Origin: an uncultured Bacteroides sp.
GTDB lineage: Bacteria; Bacteroidota; Bacteroidia; Bacteroidales; Bacteroidaceae
Reading direction: 5' to 3'
Length of the DNA: 64,000 bases
Assembly (NCBI GenBank): GCA_937890825.1
Contig: CALADS010000005.1
Location: forward strand, 59,553 to 123,552
This document shows, piece after piece, positions 32,768-41,137 of this stretch. The notes beneath the pieces were generated by a model. The model saw only the letters and a list, made by a program, of their open reading frames with translations. It was not told the DNA's origin and ran no database searches. The number at the start of each line of letters is the position of its first letter. Positions within the stretch are counted from its first letter, which is position 1. Position numbers and translations under genes: made by a program.

Positions 32768-33694
32768 ATGACTCTGCAACAACTGAAATATATACTGGCC
32801 ATTGACCGTTGGCGCAGCTTTGCCAAAGCGGCCGAAGAATTAGGCATTACGCAACCCACTCTTAGTGCACTGCTGGTAAAACTGGAAGAAGAGTTGGATG
32901 TGCGTATCTTTGAGCGTAGCAATAAGAAAGTGACTCCTACTGCTGCCGGTCTACTGATTATCCGTCAGGCAGCCCGGGCTTGCCGGGAGAGTGACCGCAT
33001 CGTAGAATTAGTCTCGGAATACAAGGGGGAACTCACTGGGCCTCTTAGTCTGTCGGTTACTCCCAGCATTGCCCCTTATCTGTTGCCTCAGTTTATCCGT
33101 CATTATACCGAGGCTTGCCCGCAGGTAGAACTGACGGTCGAGGAGAAGAAAGCCGTCGAGATGATGCAAGCTTTGCAGCAAGGCGAACTGGATGCCGGCA
33201 TCAGTATCGGTGGCTTCCTGCATGAAGGAGTACTGGAGATACCGCTCTATACCGAACCGTTTTGGGTATATTTGTCGGAAAGTTGTTGGCGCAAACTGCC
33301 AGTGTTCAAGCCGGAGAACTTAGAACATGAGCAGATGTGGATTATGAAAGAGGCACAATGCTTGCGCAACAGTGCCTTCAGTTTCTGTAAGGCCCGCAGC
33401 AAGGGGCGGCGTATCTACGAGGCAGGAAGCATCGATACACTGGTGCGTATTGTAGATGCCAACGGGGGATTTACCATCATTCCCGAGATGCACCTGCCTT
33501 TTCTTAACGAACAGCAACGTCAGAATGTGAGGCGCATCGAAGGTGATTGCTTGTCGCAGCGTCGTGTATCCCTTTATGTGAAGCAAGATTACGTGCGTCA
33601 GCAGATGCTGGATTCTGTGGTGAAGGCTCTGTTGGCTTTTCTGCCCAGGCAGATGGTAGATGAGCGGATTCTGAAATTCGGAGTGAAACTATAA
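32768..33694 (+). CDS. oxyR: LysR-type hydrogen peroxide sensor OxyR
   Basis: I chose the start at 32768 because MTLQQLKYILAIDRWRSFAK is a standard LysR N-terminus and the longer frame runs through the promoter. The protein has 308 residues: winged HTH at ~1-60, effector domain from ~90. EAQCLRNSAFSFCKA places Cys198 and Cys207 nine residues apart, exactly the spacing and context of the redox pair C199/C208 of E. coli OxyR. It should activate catalase, Dps, Ahp and thioredoxin-type genes on peroxide or air exposure. The divergent RIC/LuxR gene and nearby thioredoxin suit an oxidative or nitrosative stress cluster. Confidence 0.92.
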   Translation: MTLQQLKYILAIDRWRSFAKAAEELGITQPTLSALLVKLEEELDVRIFERSNKKVTPTAAGLLIIRQAARACRESDRIVELVSEYKGELTGPLSLSVTPSIAPYLLPQFIRHYTEACPQVELTVEEKKAVEMMQALQQGELDAGISIGGFLHEGVLEIPLYTEPFWVYLSESCWRKLPVFKPENLEHEQMWIMKEAQCLRNSAFSFCKARSKGRRIYEAGSIDTLVRIVDANGGFTIIPEMHLPFLNEQQRQNVRRIEGDCLSQRRVSLYVKQDYVRQQMLDSVVKALLAFLPRQMVDERILKFGVKL

Positions 33695-33747
33695 CTCCAT
33701 GGATTTAGCTTCATAAACTTATTGTTTACGAAGCTAAATCCATGGAG
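33695..33747. terminator. Long hairpin abutting the oxyR stop codon
   Basis: CTCCATGGATTTAGCTTC (33695-33712) is perfectly complementary to GAAGCTAAATCCATGGAG (33730-33747). TAAAC and GTTTA extend the stem after one mismatch, around a 5-nt loop. It begins with the first base after the stop codon. No T run follows, so it may stabilise the mRNA end more than terminate. Nothing else is seen between it and cdsA. Confidence 0.7.
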
Positions 33748-33839
33748 AAAAAATCATCAATCAGTAGATAATATATCGTCAACCTACTGGTATTTAGTTC
33801 TTACAGATTCTTTTTCATGTGAAAGGTGTGTGCCTTGGC

Positions 33840-34679
33840 CTACAGCAGTGTGAGGATATACAGGTAGAACACAGCTGCCGGGATGGCCATTAAAGCACTG
33901 TCAAAGCGGTCCAGCATACCTCCGTGTCCGGGCAGGATAGCTCCTGAATCCTTGATACCTAGCTGACGTTTCATCAGCGATTCGCTCAGGTCGCCCCAAG
34001 TGCCGAAAATCACTACTACCAATGCCAATCCTACCCATGCAGGCAGAGAAAGAAATGGGAAGAAATGGGCAAAAATCAAGGATGAAGCCATGGAGAAGAG
34101 TCCTCCACCAATACTTCCTTCCCACGATTTCTTAGGCGATATACGTTCGAAAAGTCGGCGTTTGCCGATGAGCGACCCCACGCAATATGCTCCTGTATCA
34201 CTTAGCCAGATGAAGACAAAGATAGATAGAGGGAGAATGGGGTTATACGTAACGCTGCTGGATTCTATTGTATTATGGAAGGCCAATACATTCAGCAGGG
34301 CAAATGGCAAAGCTACATATAGTTGGCTGAGCATAGAGAATGCCCAGTTGCCTATCGGATTCTTTTTTTTCAGATACAGTTCAGAAATCATCAGATAGAG
34401 TAGCAGCGCCAGATAGGGCAGAAATACCCGTGAGTCTGTGGCTTGCATGCAGAACCCCATGATAGCCAGAAACAGATAAGCACCGCCTAAGGAAGTAATG
34501 GTACGGTTAATCGTGGCTTCACCGTGGCGGTTTATTAAGTGTCCGAACTCCTGTACGCTTAATGCACTGATGAGTGTAAACAAGATACCAAATGACAGCG
34601 GATTGAACAAGATGCAACCCACCAGTACGGCTACAAATAATACACCGGTAATGGCTCGTTGGATAAAATTACTTTTCAC
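33840..34679 (-). CDS. cdsA: Phosphatidate cytidylyltransferase
   Basis: The 279-residue multi-helix membrane enzyme carries the CTP-transfer signature near the C-terminus: SDTGAYCVGSLIGKRRLFER, then ISPKKSWEGSIGG, and DLSESLMKRQLGIKDSGAIL, then PGHGGMLDRFDSAL. It makes CDP-diacylglycerol from phosphatidic acid and CTP, the branch point to phosphatidylserine/ethanolamine and phosphatidylglycerol. It follows ftsH by 23 nt and is the last gene of the rsfS-ftsH-cdsA operon. Confidence 0.94.
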   Translation of the reverse strand: MKSNFIQRAITGVLFVAVLVGCILFNPLSFGILFTLISALSVQEFGHLINRHGEATINRTITSLGGAYLFLAIMGFCMQATDSRVFLPYLALLLYLMISELYLKKKNPIGNWAFSMLSQLYVALPFALLNVLAFHNTIESSSVTYNPILPLSIFVFIWLSDTGAYCVGSLIGKRRLFERISPKKSWEGSIGGGLFSMASSLIFAHFFPFLSLPAWVGLALVVVIFGTWGDLSESLMKRQLGIKDSGAILPGHGGMLDRFDSALMAIPAAVFYLYILTLL

Positions 34680-34702
34680 GTTTCTTTCAAATTAGTGTTG
34701 GT

Positions 34703-36781
34703 TTATTCATTCGATTCTTGAGCATTTCCTTTCGGTTGCTCTTCTGTTGGTTTGTCAGCAGTTTCCGCTGTTTTGTTTTCCGCTTCTGCTTCTTTTGCTG
34801 CAGTTTCTGCTTGCTGCTCCAATTGTTTGGGGGCATCAGCAGCCTGTTGCGCATTGATAATCTCTTCCGAACGTGAAGTCCACGGACGTTTACCGAAGAT
34901 GGCCTCTACGTCTTCCGCAAAGATTACTTCTTTCTCTATCAGAATCTGAGCCAGCTTGTTATGCCCTTCTTTATTCTCCAGCAGAATCTGTTTGGCACGT
35001 TCGTATTGTTCGTTCACCATGCGTTTTACTTCTTCATCGATCAATTCTGCAGTCTTTTCACTGTAGGGACGATTGAAAGAGTATTCCTCATTATTATAGT
35101 AGCAGAGGTTAGGCAGACGTTCACTCATGCCTAGATAAGCCGTCATGCCATAGGCCTGTTTGGTAACACGTTCCAAGTCGTTCATGGCACCGGTAGAAAT
35201 ACGTCCCAGGAACAAATCTTCCGCTGCTCGTCCGCCTAGAGTGGCGCACATTTCATCGAGCATCTGTTCTTTGGTAGTAATCTGTCGTTCTTCCGGTAGG
35301 TACCAGGCAGCTCCTAATGCACGTCCGCGGGGTACGATGGTTACTTTTACCAATGGGTTGGCATACTCCAGCAGCCAGGAGATGCTGGCATGTCCGGCTT
35401 CGTGGATAGCGATAGAGCGGCGTTCGGCTTCTGTAGTGATTTTAGTCTTCTTTTCCAAGCCGCCGATGATGCGGTCTACGGCATCCAGGAAGTCTTGTTT
35501 GCCTACAAACTTCTTGCCATGGCGGGCAGCAATGAGCGCAGCTTCATTACATACATTGGCTATGTCGGCACCCGAAAAACCTGGAGTCTGGCGTGCCAGC
35601 AAATCCACATCCACCGTATTATCTATCTTGATGGGGCGTAAGTGTACGCCAAATACTTCTTTTCGTTCGTTTAAGTCGGGCAGGTCTACGTGAATCTGTC
35701 GGTCAAAACGTCCGGCACGCAGCAATGCCTTATCCAGCACATCCACCCGGTTGGTAGCTGCCAGAATGATGATACCGCTGTTAGTCCCGAAACCATCCAT
35801 TTCTGTCAATAGCTGATTCAAGGTATTTTCCCGTTCGTCGTTGCCTCCCATGGCAGCAGCCTTGGCACGTGCGCGACCCACGGCATCAATCTCGTCGATA
35901 AAGACGATGCACGGTGCTTTTTCTTTAGCTTGTCGGAAGAGATCTCGTACACGAGAAGCTCCTACGCCCACAAACATTTCTACGAAGTCGGAACCGGCCA
36001 ATGAGAAGAAAGGTACATCGGCTTCACCGGCCACTGCTTTAGCCAGCAAAGTTTTACCGGTTCCCGGAGGGCCTACCAGCAAGGCTCCTTTAGGAATCTT
36101 TCCACCTAGTTCGGTATACTTATACGGAGCTCGCAGAAATTCTACGATTTCCTCCACTTCTTGTTTGGCTTCTGCCAGTCCGGCTACATCCTTGAAGGTA
36201 ACCTTTATGTGGCTGCCTTTTTCAAACAGTTGTGCCTTTGATTTTCCTACATTGAAGATGCCGCCACCCATGTTGCCGCCTCCGCCCGTCATGCGCCGGC
36301 TGAGGAATATCCAGAAGCCGATAAGCAAGGCAAAGGGGAGTACATTCCAAAAGAAAGCCATCAGGTAGTTTTGTTTCTTGCCGTAGCTGATGGATCCGTC
36401 GAAATGTGCGGCATCTTTTTCTTTTTGCAGAAATTCATCCAGACTTTCGCGTGAGGGGGCTTCGGTGGTTATCATTGGATTTTGTCCTACTTTGCTGGAG
36501 TCGGCTTGAAATACATCTGCTACGTGTTGTGGCTTTACGTAGGCTTCTACGGAATTGTCGTCGTAGCCTTTTACTCCTTTAATGTAGCCTTTTATTACGA
36601 GTTCCTGGAACTCATCATAGGGCAGGTCTTTAGTGGCTATGTTGCTCGATTGGTTGAGCCATGCTATACCTAAGGCGATAACAATAATCATGTATAGCCA
36701 ATTCAGATTGAACTTAGGTCGGTTCATCTTTTTGTTTGTTGGTTTTTGGTTAGGGGTGTTGTTAATATTGTTAGTATCCAT
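34703..36781 (-). CDS. ftsH: ATP-dependent zinc metalloprotease FtsH
   Basis: The 692-residue membrane protease has two N-terminal membrane helices (about residues 28-43 and 141-160) around a periplasmic domain. The AAA domain has GPPGTGKT (237-244) and IVFIDEIDA (292-300). The M41 zinc protease domain has HEAGH (460-464). The last ~45 residues are rich in Ala, Glu, Lys and Gln and look disordered. It degrades misfolded and short-lived membrane and cytosolic proteins. It begins 12 nt after rsfS and precedes cdsA, an arrangement I know from other Bacteroidales. Confidence 0.96.
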   Translation of the reverse strand: MDTNNINNTPNQKPTNKKMNRPKFNLNWLYMIIVIALGIAWLNQSSNIATKDLPYDEFQELVIKGYIKGVKGYDDNSVEAYVKPQHVADVFQADSSKVGQNPMITTEAPSRESLDEFLQKEKDAAHFDGSISYGKKQNYLMAFFWNVLPFALLIGFWIFLSRRMTGGGGNMGGGIFNVGKSKAQLFEKGSHIKVTFKDVAGLAEAKQEVEEIVEFLRAPYKYTELGGKIPKGALLVGPPGTGKTLLAKAVAGEADVPFFSLAGSDFVEMFVGVGASRVRDLFRQAKEKAPCIVFIDEIDAVGRARAKAAAMGGNDERENTLNQLLTEMDGFGTNSGIIILAATNRVDVLDKALLRAGRFDRQIHVDLPDLNERKEVFGVHLRPIKIDNTVDVDLLARQTPGFSGADIANVCNEAALIAARHGKKFVGKQDFLDAVDRIIGGLEKKTKITTEAERRSIAIHEAGHASISWLLEYANPLVKVTIVPRGRALGAAWYLPEERQITTKEQMLDEMCATLGGRAAEDLFLGRISTGAMNDLERVTKQAYGMTAYLGMSERLPNLCYYNNEEYSFNRPYSEKTAELIDEEVKRMVNEQYERAKQILLENKEGHNKLAQILIEKEVIFAEDVEAIFGKRPWTSRSEEIINAQQAADAPKQLEQQAETAAKEAEAENKTAETADKPTEEQPKGNAQESNE

Positions 36782-36793
36782 ATGTTCTTTTAT

Positions 36794-37153
36794 TTAGTCC
36801 AAATCAGGTATTTGAGTGAGTTTTGCATCTTCCCATAGATGTTCCAAATCATAGAATGCACGTGTTTCGGGCAAGAAGACATGTACCATTACGTCGGCAA
36901 AGTCTATGGCCACCCATTCAGCATTGCGCAGTCCGTCTACAGCCAACGGTTTGGCATCGGCTCCTTTACGGGCGAATTCTTTAATGGAATCTACGATGGC
37001 TGAAACCTGGGTAGGTGATTCGCCTTGGCAGATGATGAAATGGTTGCATATAGCTTCATGTATGTGGGTCAGGTCTACCCAATCTATTTTTTTTCCTTTC
37101 TTTTCCTGTATACCTTCAATTATTTGTTGAATCAATTGTTTGCTTTCATTCAT
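36794..37153 (-). CDS. rsfS: Ribosome silencing factor RsfS
   Basis: I chose the ATG at 37153 (MNESKQLIQQIIEG) because the longer frame to 37186 would run into the -7 box. The 119-residue protein has the Iojap/RsfS core: WVDLTHIHEAICNHFIICQG, SPTQVSAIVDSI and VDGLRNAEWVAIDFADVMVH, then VFLPETRAFYDLEHLW. It binds uL14 and blocks subunit joining when nutrients are low. It heads the rsfS-ftsH-cdsA operon. Confidence 0.93.
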   Translation of the reverse strand: MNESKQLIQQIIEGIQEKKGKKIDWVDLTHIHEAICNHFIICQGESPTQVSAIVDSIKEFARKGADAKPLAVDGLRNAEWVAIDFADVMVHVFLPETRAFYDLEHLWEDAKLTQIPDLD

Positions 37154-37183
37154 GATAGTATGTATCAATAATGTTATAGTTGA

Positions 37184-37191
37184 CAAAGATA
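37184..37191 (-). promoter_or_regulatory. -7 box of the rsfS-ftsH-cdsA operon
   Basis: On the minus strand TATCTTTG lies 30 nt before the rsfS ATG. The 200 nt between here and the tRNA promoter are AT-rich and hold no gene I can support. Confidence 0.65.
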
Positions 37192-37391
37192 CATGGATTT
37201 ATGATATTAAATGCGTAATTGGGGAAAAGTATGTGGTTTTTTGTTTTTTTTAGTGAACGAATGCTTCAGAAACAGGACATTGTTCTCCTTTTAAACTGTT
37301 CGCTGTGGTTGCTGCAGTCTGTTTTTTCTCTTTCTAAATCTTTGAAAAAATGGATTTTATGAAATACTTGAAAAAAAAGTTATTCAAAGTA

Positions 37392-37421
37392 TTGCAGGTT
37401 TCAAAAATGTTCGTACCTTTG
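37392..37421 (+). promoter_or_regulatory. tRNA-Gln promoter
   Basis: TTG (37392-37394) and TACCTTTG (37414-37421) are 19 nt apart. The same TACCTTTGCA box precedes tRNA-Val at the end of the window. Confidence 0.75.
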
Positions 37422-37451
37422 CAACCGCAATCGAGAAATAAACCTTGATAT

Positions 37452-37522
37452 TGGGCTATGGTGTAATGGTAACACTACAGATTCTGGTCCTGTCATTCCT
37501 GGTTCGAATCCAGGTAGCCCAA
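37452..37522 (+). tRNA. tRNA-Gln (anticodon CTG)
   Basis: The acceptor arms TGGGCTA (37452-37458) and TAGCCCA (37515-37521) pair perfectly, with A37522 as discriminator. The T arm is CCTGG-TTCGAAT-CCAGG. The anticodon loop TTCTGGT gives CTG, which reads CAG. The anticodon stem ACAGA/CCTGT contains an A-C mismatch next to the loop. CCA is not encoded. Confidence 0.93.
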
Positions 37523-37526
37523 CAAA

Positions 37527-37561
37527 AAATCCTTGCTGATTCTTCAGCGAGGATTTTTTTG
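37527..37561 (+). terminator. Terminator after tRNA-Gln
   Basis: AAATCCTTGCTGA (37527-37539) pairs with TCAGCGAGGATTT (37544-37556) with one wobble, and a T run follows. Confidence 0.85.
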
Positions 37562-37607
37562 TTGTTATAACTTCCTTCGGCAGATACCTGCTATGTATCG
37601 ATACAAA

Positions 37608-37673
37608 TCATCCCCTGTTCTTATTCCTCGGGCATCGTCAGTAGGGTGCGATTGGAATAAGAGCAGGGGATGA
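37608..37673 (-). terminator. Long hairpin after the DUF349 gene
   Basis: Two 20-nt arms, TCATCCCCTGTTCTTATTCC (37608-37627) and GGAATAAGAGCAGGGGATGA (37654-37673), are complementary with a single G-T wobble. It starts 26 nt after the DUF349 stop on the minus strand. Confidence 0.75.
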
Positions 37674-37699
37674 GTCTTATTACGCATTTAGCAGGTGGT

Positions 37700-39493
37700 T
37701 TACTTGCCGTGTGCTTCGTTGCGTATGTTTTCTTCTACGGCCTGTATTTTCTGTTTGATGAGTTCGATTTCACCTTTCAGTTTTTCCACCTTACGGTTGA
37801 TTTCGTTCAGCAGGCTGCTTCCTTTCTTGGAAGAGGCTGTTAGGAATCCCAGGTTGTTCTCATACGTTTGCAGTTCAGACTTCATGTTTTCGTAAATGCG
37901 GTTTAGTTTTTCGCGTTCACGATACAAGGCTTGCTGTCCCTCTTCCTGCAGATTGTTCAAACTCGATTTGAAGGTGTTTAGCTTCTTGTTTGACGAACTG
38001 ATGTTGAAGCGGGCAAAAAGTTTATCAAGCAGGTCGTTATATTGCTTGTAGATTTTATCTTTTTCCTTAAAGGGCACATGGCCGATGCTGTTCCATTCCT
38101 TCATCAGTGCCCGTACTTGCTGCGTGTTGTCAGCCTCGTCGGTTGCTTCATGAAGGGCATTCAGTTGCTCGATTACTGATTTCTTTTTATTCAAGTTCTC
38201 GTGCTCTACGCTGCGCTGAGACGAAGTAGCCTGATTCTTGTGTTCAAAGAAATAATCGCATGCGCTGATAAAGCGTTGCCACACGGCATCAGAATGTTTT
38301 TTAGCCACCGGACCGATGGTTTTCCATTCTTTCTGCAATTTATTTAGCTGTTCGGCTGTATTTTTCCAGTCGGTGCTATCTTTAAGACTTTCCGCCTTTT
38401 CACATAAAGCACGTTTCTTTTCCAGATTCTGGCTCATGTTGTCTTTCAGCGTTTTAAAGAATTCTGCTTTTTTCTGGAAAAAATCATCGCATGCTTTGCG
38501 GAAGCGTTCAAAGATTTTCACGTTCATTTTTTGTGGAGCAAAACCGATGGTTTTCCATTTGTTTTGCAGAGCTATGACTTCTTGTGTCTTGTTTTCCCAG
38601 GCTGCAAATCCGGTCAGTTCACTGTAGTCTATGCTTTCCACGATTTCACAAATCACTGTTTTCTGATCCAAGTTGTGTTGTTCAGTTTCCTTCAGTGCCT
38701 CGAAGTGTTGTTGGTGGTTACGGTTCACGATGGTAGAAGCGGCCTTGAAGCGATTCCATATTTCATCGCGCAGCTCTTTGGCTACCGGACCCGTATCCCG
38801 AAATTCCTGATGCAGTTTCTGTAGTTGATGGAAAGCAGATACCACATCTGTTTCTTCTGATAATTTTTCTGCGGCTTCACACAGTCGGGTTTTGATTTCC
38901 AGATTCTTTTTGAAATCATATTCCCGGAATTCATTATTGAGTTTCAGCAAGTCATAGAATTTTTCTACATACAGCTGATAGTTTTTCCACAATTCATTTA
39001 CTTTGGAGGCTGGAACCAGCTTGATTTCGTTCCATTGTTGCTGTAAGCGTTTGAATTCATTGTAAGATTTATTGGCATCTTCGGGTGATTCGATGAGGTC
39101 TTTCAATTCTTCGATGATAGAAAGCTTCACTTGCAGATTCTCCTCCTTTTGCCGTTCCAGTGCAGCATTTGCAGCTCCTCTCTTCTCTTTGATGACGGAC
39201 ATGATTCTTTTGAATTCCTCTTCCTCCGGATCGGTAGGGGTTACATATTCTTCTGCATTTCCGCCGTTGTCTATGAATTCTTTCTTTTTCGCTTCAGTTT
39301 CAGCGTTGTGCAGCTTATAGAACGCTTGCTTCAGACCGTCTATTTCGGCCTTGGTTACGTTGTCTACGTCTGCAGCTATTTCCTGGAGGCGATTTAGAAG
39401 CTCTTGCTTCGTTGTTTTCTGAGGAGTTACTTTTTTTTCTTCTTCTAACTCCGTATGCTTATCTTGGAGATTAGTTTCTTGAGTGTCCGTCAT
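37700..39493 (-). CDS. DUF349 repeat protein
   Basis: The 597-residue, highly charged, coiled-coil-rich protein contains five DUF349-type helical repeats, each with a W(K/N)xIG/K...P core: WNEIKLVPASKVNELW, FRDTGPVAKELRDEIW, WKTIGFAPQKMNVKIF, WKTIGPVAKKHSDAVW and WNSIGHVPFKEKDKIY. It has no signal peptide or membrane helix. The N-terminal 60 residues are Glu/Lys rich and the C-terminal 90 form another coiled coil. The family is widespread in Bacteroidetes and Actinobacteria and its function is unknown; nucleic-acid or envelope stress roles have been suggested for single members. It lies in its own unit ended by a strong hairpin. Confidence 0.85.
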   Translation of the reverse strand: MTDTQETNLQDKHTELEEEKKVTPQKTTKQELLNRLQEIAADVDNVTKAEIDGLKQAFYKLHNAETEAKKKEFIDNGGNAEEYVTPTDPEEEEFKRIMSVIKEKRGAANAALERQKEENLQVKLSIIEELKDLIESPEDANKSYNEFKRLQQQWNEIKLVPASKVNELWKNYQLYVEKFYDLLKLNNEFREYDFKKNLEIKTRLCEAAEKLSEETDVVSAFHQLQKLHQEFRDTGPVAKELRDEIWNRFKAASTIVNRNHQQHFEALKETEQHNLDQKTVICEIVESIDYSELTGFAAWENKTQEVIALQNKWKTIGFAPQKMNVKIFERFRKACDDFFQKKAEFFKTLKDNMSQNLEKKRALCEKAESLKDSTDWKNTAEQLNKLQKEWKTIGPVAKKHSDAVWQRFISACDYFFEHKNQATSSQRSVEHENLNKKKSVIEQLNALHEATDEADNTQQVRALMKEWNSIGHVPFKEKDKIYKQYNDLLDKLFARFNISSSNKKLNTFKSSLNNLQEEGQQALYREREKLNRIYENMKSELQTYENNLGFLTASSKKGSSLLNEINRKVEKLKGEIELIKQKIQAVEENIRNEAHGK

Positions 39494-39611
39494 TGTATCT
39501 ATTTTTTAGTAACGGGATTGCCCCGTTTGGTTAGATTAAACTACAAATTAATGAAATAATTTGTTCATTTCATACTTTTTGCGCTATTTTTTTCTGCACG
39601 GCTGTTTTTTT

Positions 39612-40958
39612 TTAAGACAGCAGAACGGTTATACCCATGTAGAGCATCATACCGATGATATCGTTGGTGATGGAGATAAAGGGGCCTGTAGCAATGGCCG
39701 GGTCTACTTTTAGTTTTTCCAGTGTCATGGGAACCAGGGTGCCGAATATGGAGGCAAACATCACAACAGCAAACAGACTGATGGATACCGAATAGGTAAC
39801 TGTAGCTGTTCCACCGAAGCGTATGAAGTTGTATAGGTATACCAGTAAGGATATGATAGTGGCATTGATACTGGCCACTACTGCTTCCTTGGCTATCTGC
39901 TTGAAGGTGTCTTTGGCATCGAGTGAACTGTTGGCCAAGCCTTGTACTACGATGGCCGATGATTGTGTTCCCACGTTTCCGCCGGTTCCACCGATTAGAG
40001 GAATGTAAAGTGCCATTTCAGGGTGTGCAGCAAAGGTAGCATCGAAGTTGCCCAGAATCATAGAGTTGCCGATTCCTCCCAGCATACCTATCAGTAGCCA
40101 GGGTAGACGGGCCGATGTTTGGCGCATCACGTTGTCGTCGGTTTCTACGTCTTGCGAAAGACCGGATGCCAACTGGTAGTCGCGTTCCGACTGTTCACGC
40201 ACTTCATCCATCACGTCGTCTACGGTAATTTGTCCTACCAATCGTCCGATGCTGTCGATAACCGGAAGTGCCACCAAGTCATATTTCTCGATAATCTGCA
40301 CCACTTCGTCGATGGGCGTATCTACGTGTACAGAGATGGGCTCTTTTCGCATCACATGTTTCACCTTGGATACCGAAGGCGAGGTAATCATCTTTTTCAG
40401 CGGGAACACACCTTGCAAGCGTTCATCGTCGTCTATCACGTATACGTAATAGATCTCGTCCAGCTGTTCGGCCTGCATACGCATTTCTTTCAGGCACTCC
40501 GGCATACTCCAGTTTTCATTGACGGTTACCATTTCCGTACCCATCAGACCACCGGCTGTATCTTCGTCATATTTCAGCAAGTCTACGATGTCTCCTGCTT
40601 GTTCTATGTCTTCGATGTGCGACAAGACCTCTTCTTGCTTATCTTCGTCCAGTTCTCGCATCAGGTCTACGGCATCGTCCGTATCCATATAGTCGACAAA
40701 TCGCTTGGCGATGGTTTCGGAAGGAAGCAGTTCGAGAAATTCTTTTCGCACATCTTCGTCCATTTCCACCAAAACGTCTGCGGCCGTTTCGTTGTCGAGA
40801 AGGCGGTATACGAAGCGGGCTTCTTCAGGATCCAGGTCATTGCATAATTCGGCAATGTCGGCCGGATGGAGGTCGGCCAGCAGGGTTTTCACCTGTGCTG
40901 CCTCTTTCTGTTCTATGAGGCTTCTTACCTTTTCTATGTATTCTTCGTTTATTTCCAT
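39612..40958 (-). CDS. mgtE: Magnesium transporter MgtE
   Basis: The 448-residue protein has the three MgtE parts: the acidic N domain (about residues 1-130, ADLHPADIAELCNDLDPEEA), a CBS pair (~135-255, GLMGTEMVTVNENWSM and VVQIIEKYDLVALPVIDSIG), and a five-helix membrane domain from ~280 with RLPWLLIGMLGGIGNS, IPLIGGTGGNVGTQSSAIVV and ITNDIIGMMLYMGITVLL. The N and CBS domains sense cytosolic Mg2+ and gate the channel. It lies 180 nt downstream of rsmA, separated by a dispersed repeat element. Confidence 0.95.
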   Translation of the reverse strand: MEINEEYIEKVRSLIEQKEAAQVKTLLADLHPADIAELCNDLDPEEARFVYRLLDNETAADVLVEMDEDVRKEFLELLPSETIAKRFVDYMDTDDAVDLMRELDEDKQEEVLSHIEDIEQAGDIVDLLKYDEDTAGGLMGTEMVTVNENWSMPECLKEMRMQAEQLDEIYYVYVIDDDERLQGVFPLKKMITSPSVSKVKHVMRKEPISVHVDTPIDEVVQIIEKYDLVALPVIDSIGRLVGQITVDDVMDEVREQSERDYQLASGLSQDVETDDNVMRQTSARLPWLLIGMLGGIGNSMILGNFDATFAAHPEMALYIPLIGGTGGNVGTQSSAIVVQGLANSSLDAKDTFKQIAKEAVVASINATIISLLVYLYNFIRFGGTATVTYSVSISLFAVVMFASIFGTLVPMTLEKLKVDPAIATGPFISITNDIIGMMLYMGITVLLS

Positions 40959-41023
40959 ATTCTACTGCCATGTATTGGTTAAAAAAACCGGTTCCAAAAG
41001 GGGGCGGCCCTGCATCAGCCCTG

Positions 41024-41102
41024 CAACTGCACCGTAACAGAGCCGTAGTTTCTCCGGGTAGAGGTACCTCTGCGTGGGGATGTTACGGAGCTGTTGTATG
41101 CC
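41024..41102 (+). repeat. Dispersed imperfect-palindrome element, copy B
   Basis: This is the partner of 27801-27878. CCGTAACA (41032-41039) faces TGTTACGG (41081-41088), enclosing the 12-bp perfect palindrome AGAGGTACCTCT (41060-41071). It fills most of the 180-nt gap between rsmA and mgtE. A frame runs through it into the antisense of rsmA, but I do not regard it as a gene. Confidence 0.6.
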
Positions 41103-41137
41103 TGTTGCGTTTCAGATCCGGTGCGGGTACCTTCTGG

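Noticed and set aside
37452..37522. tRNA-Gln as an attachment site of an integrated element
   Set aside because: No integrase gene and no repeat of the tRNA 3' end are seen nearby; the flanks are housekeeping genes and terminators.
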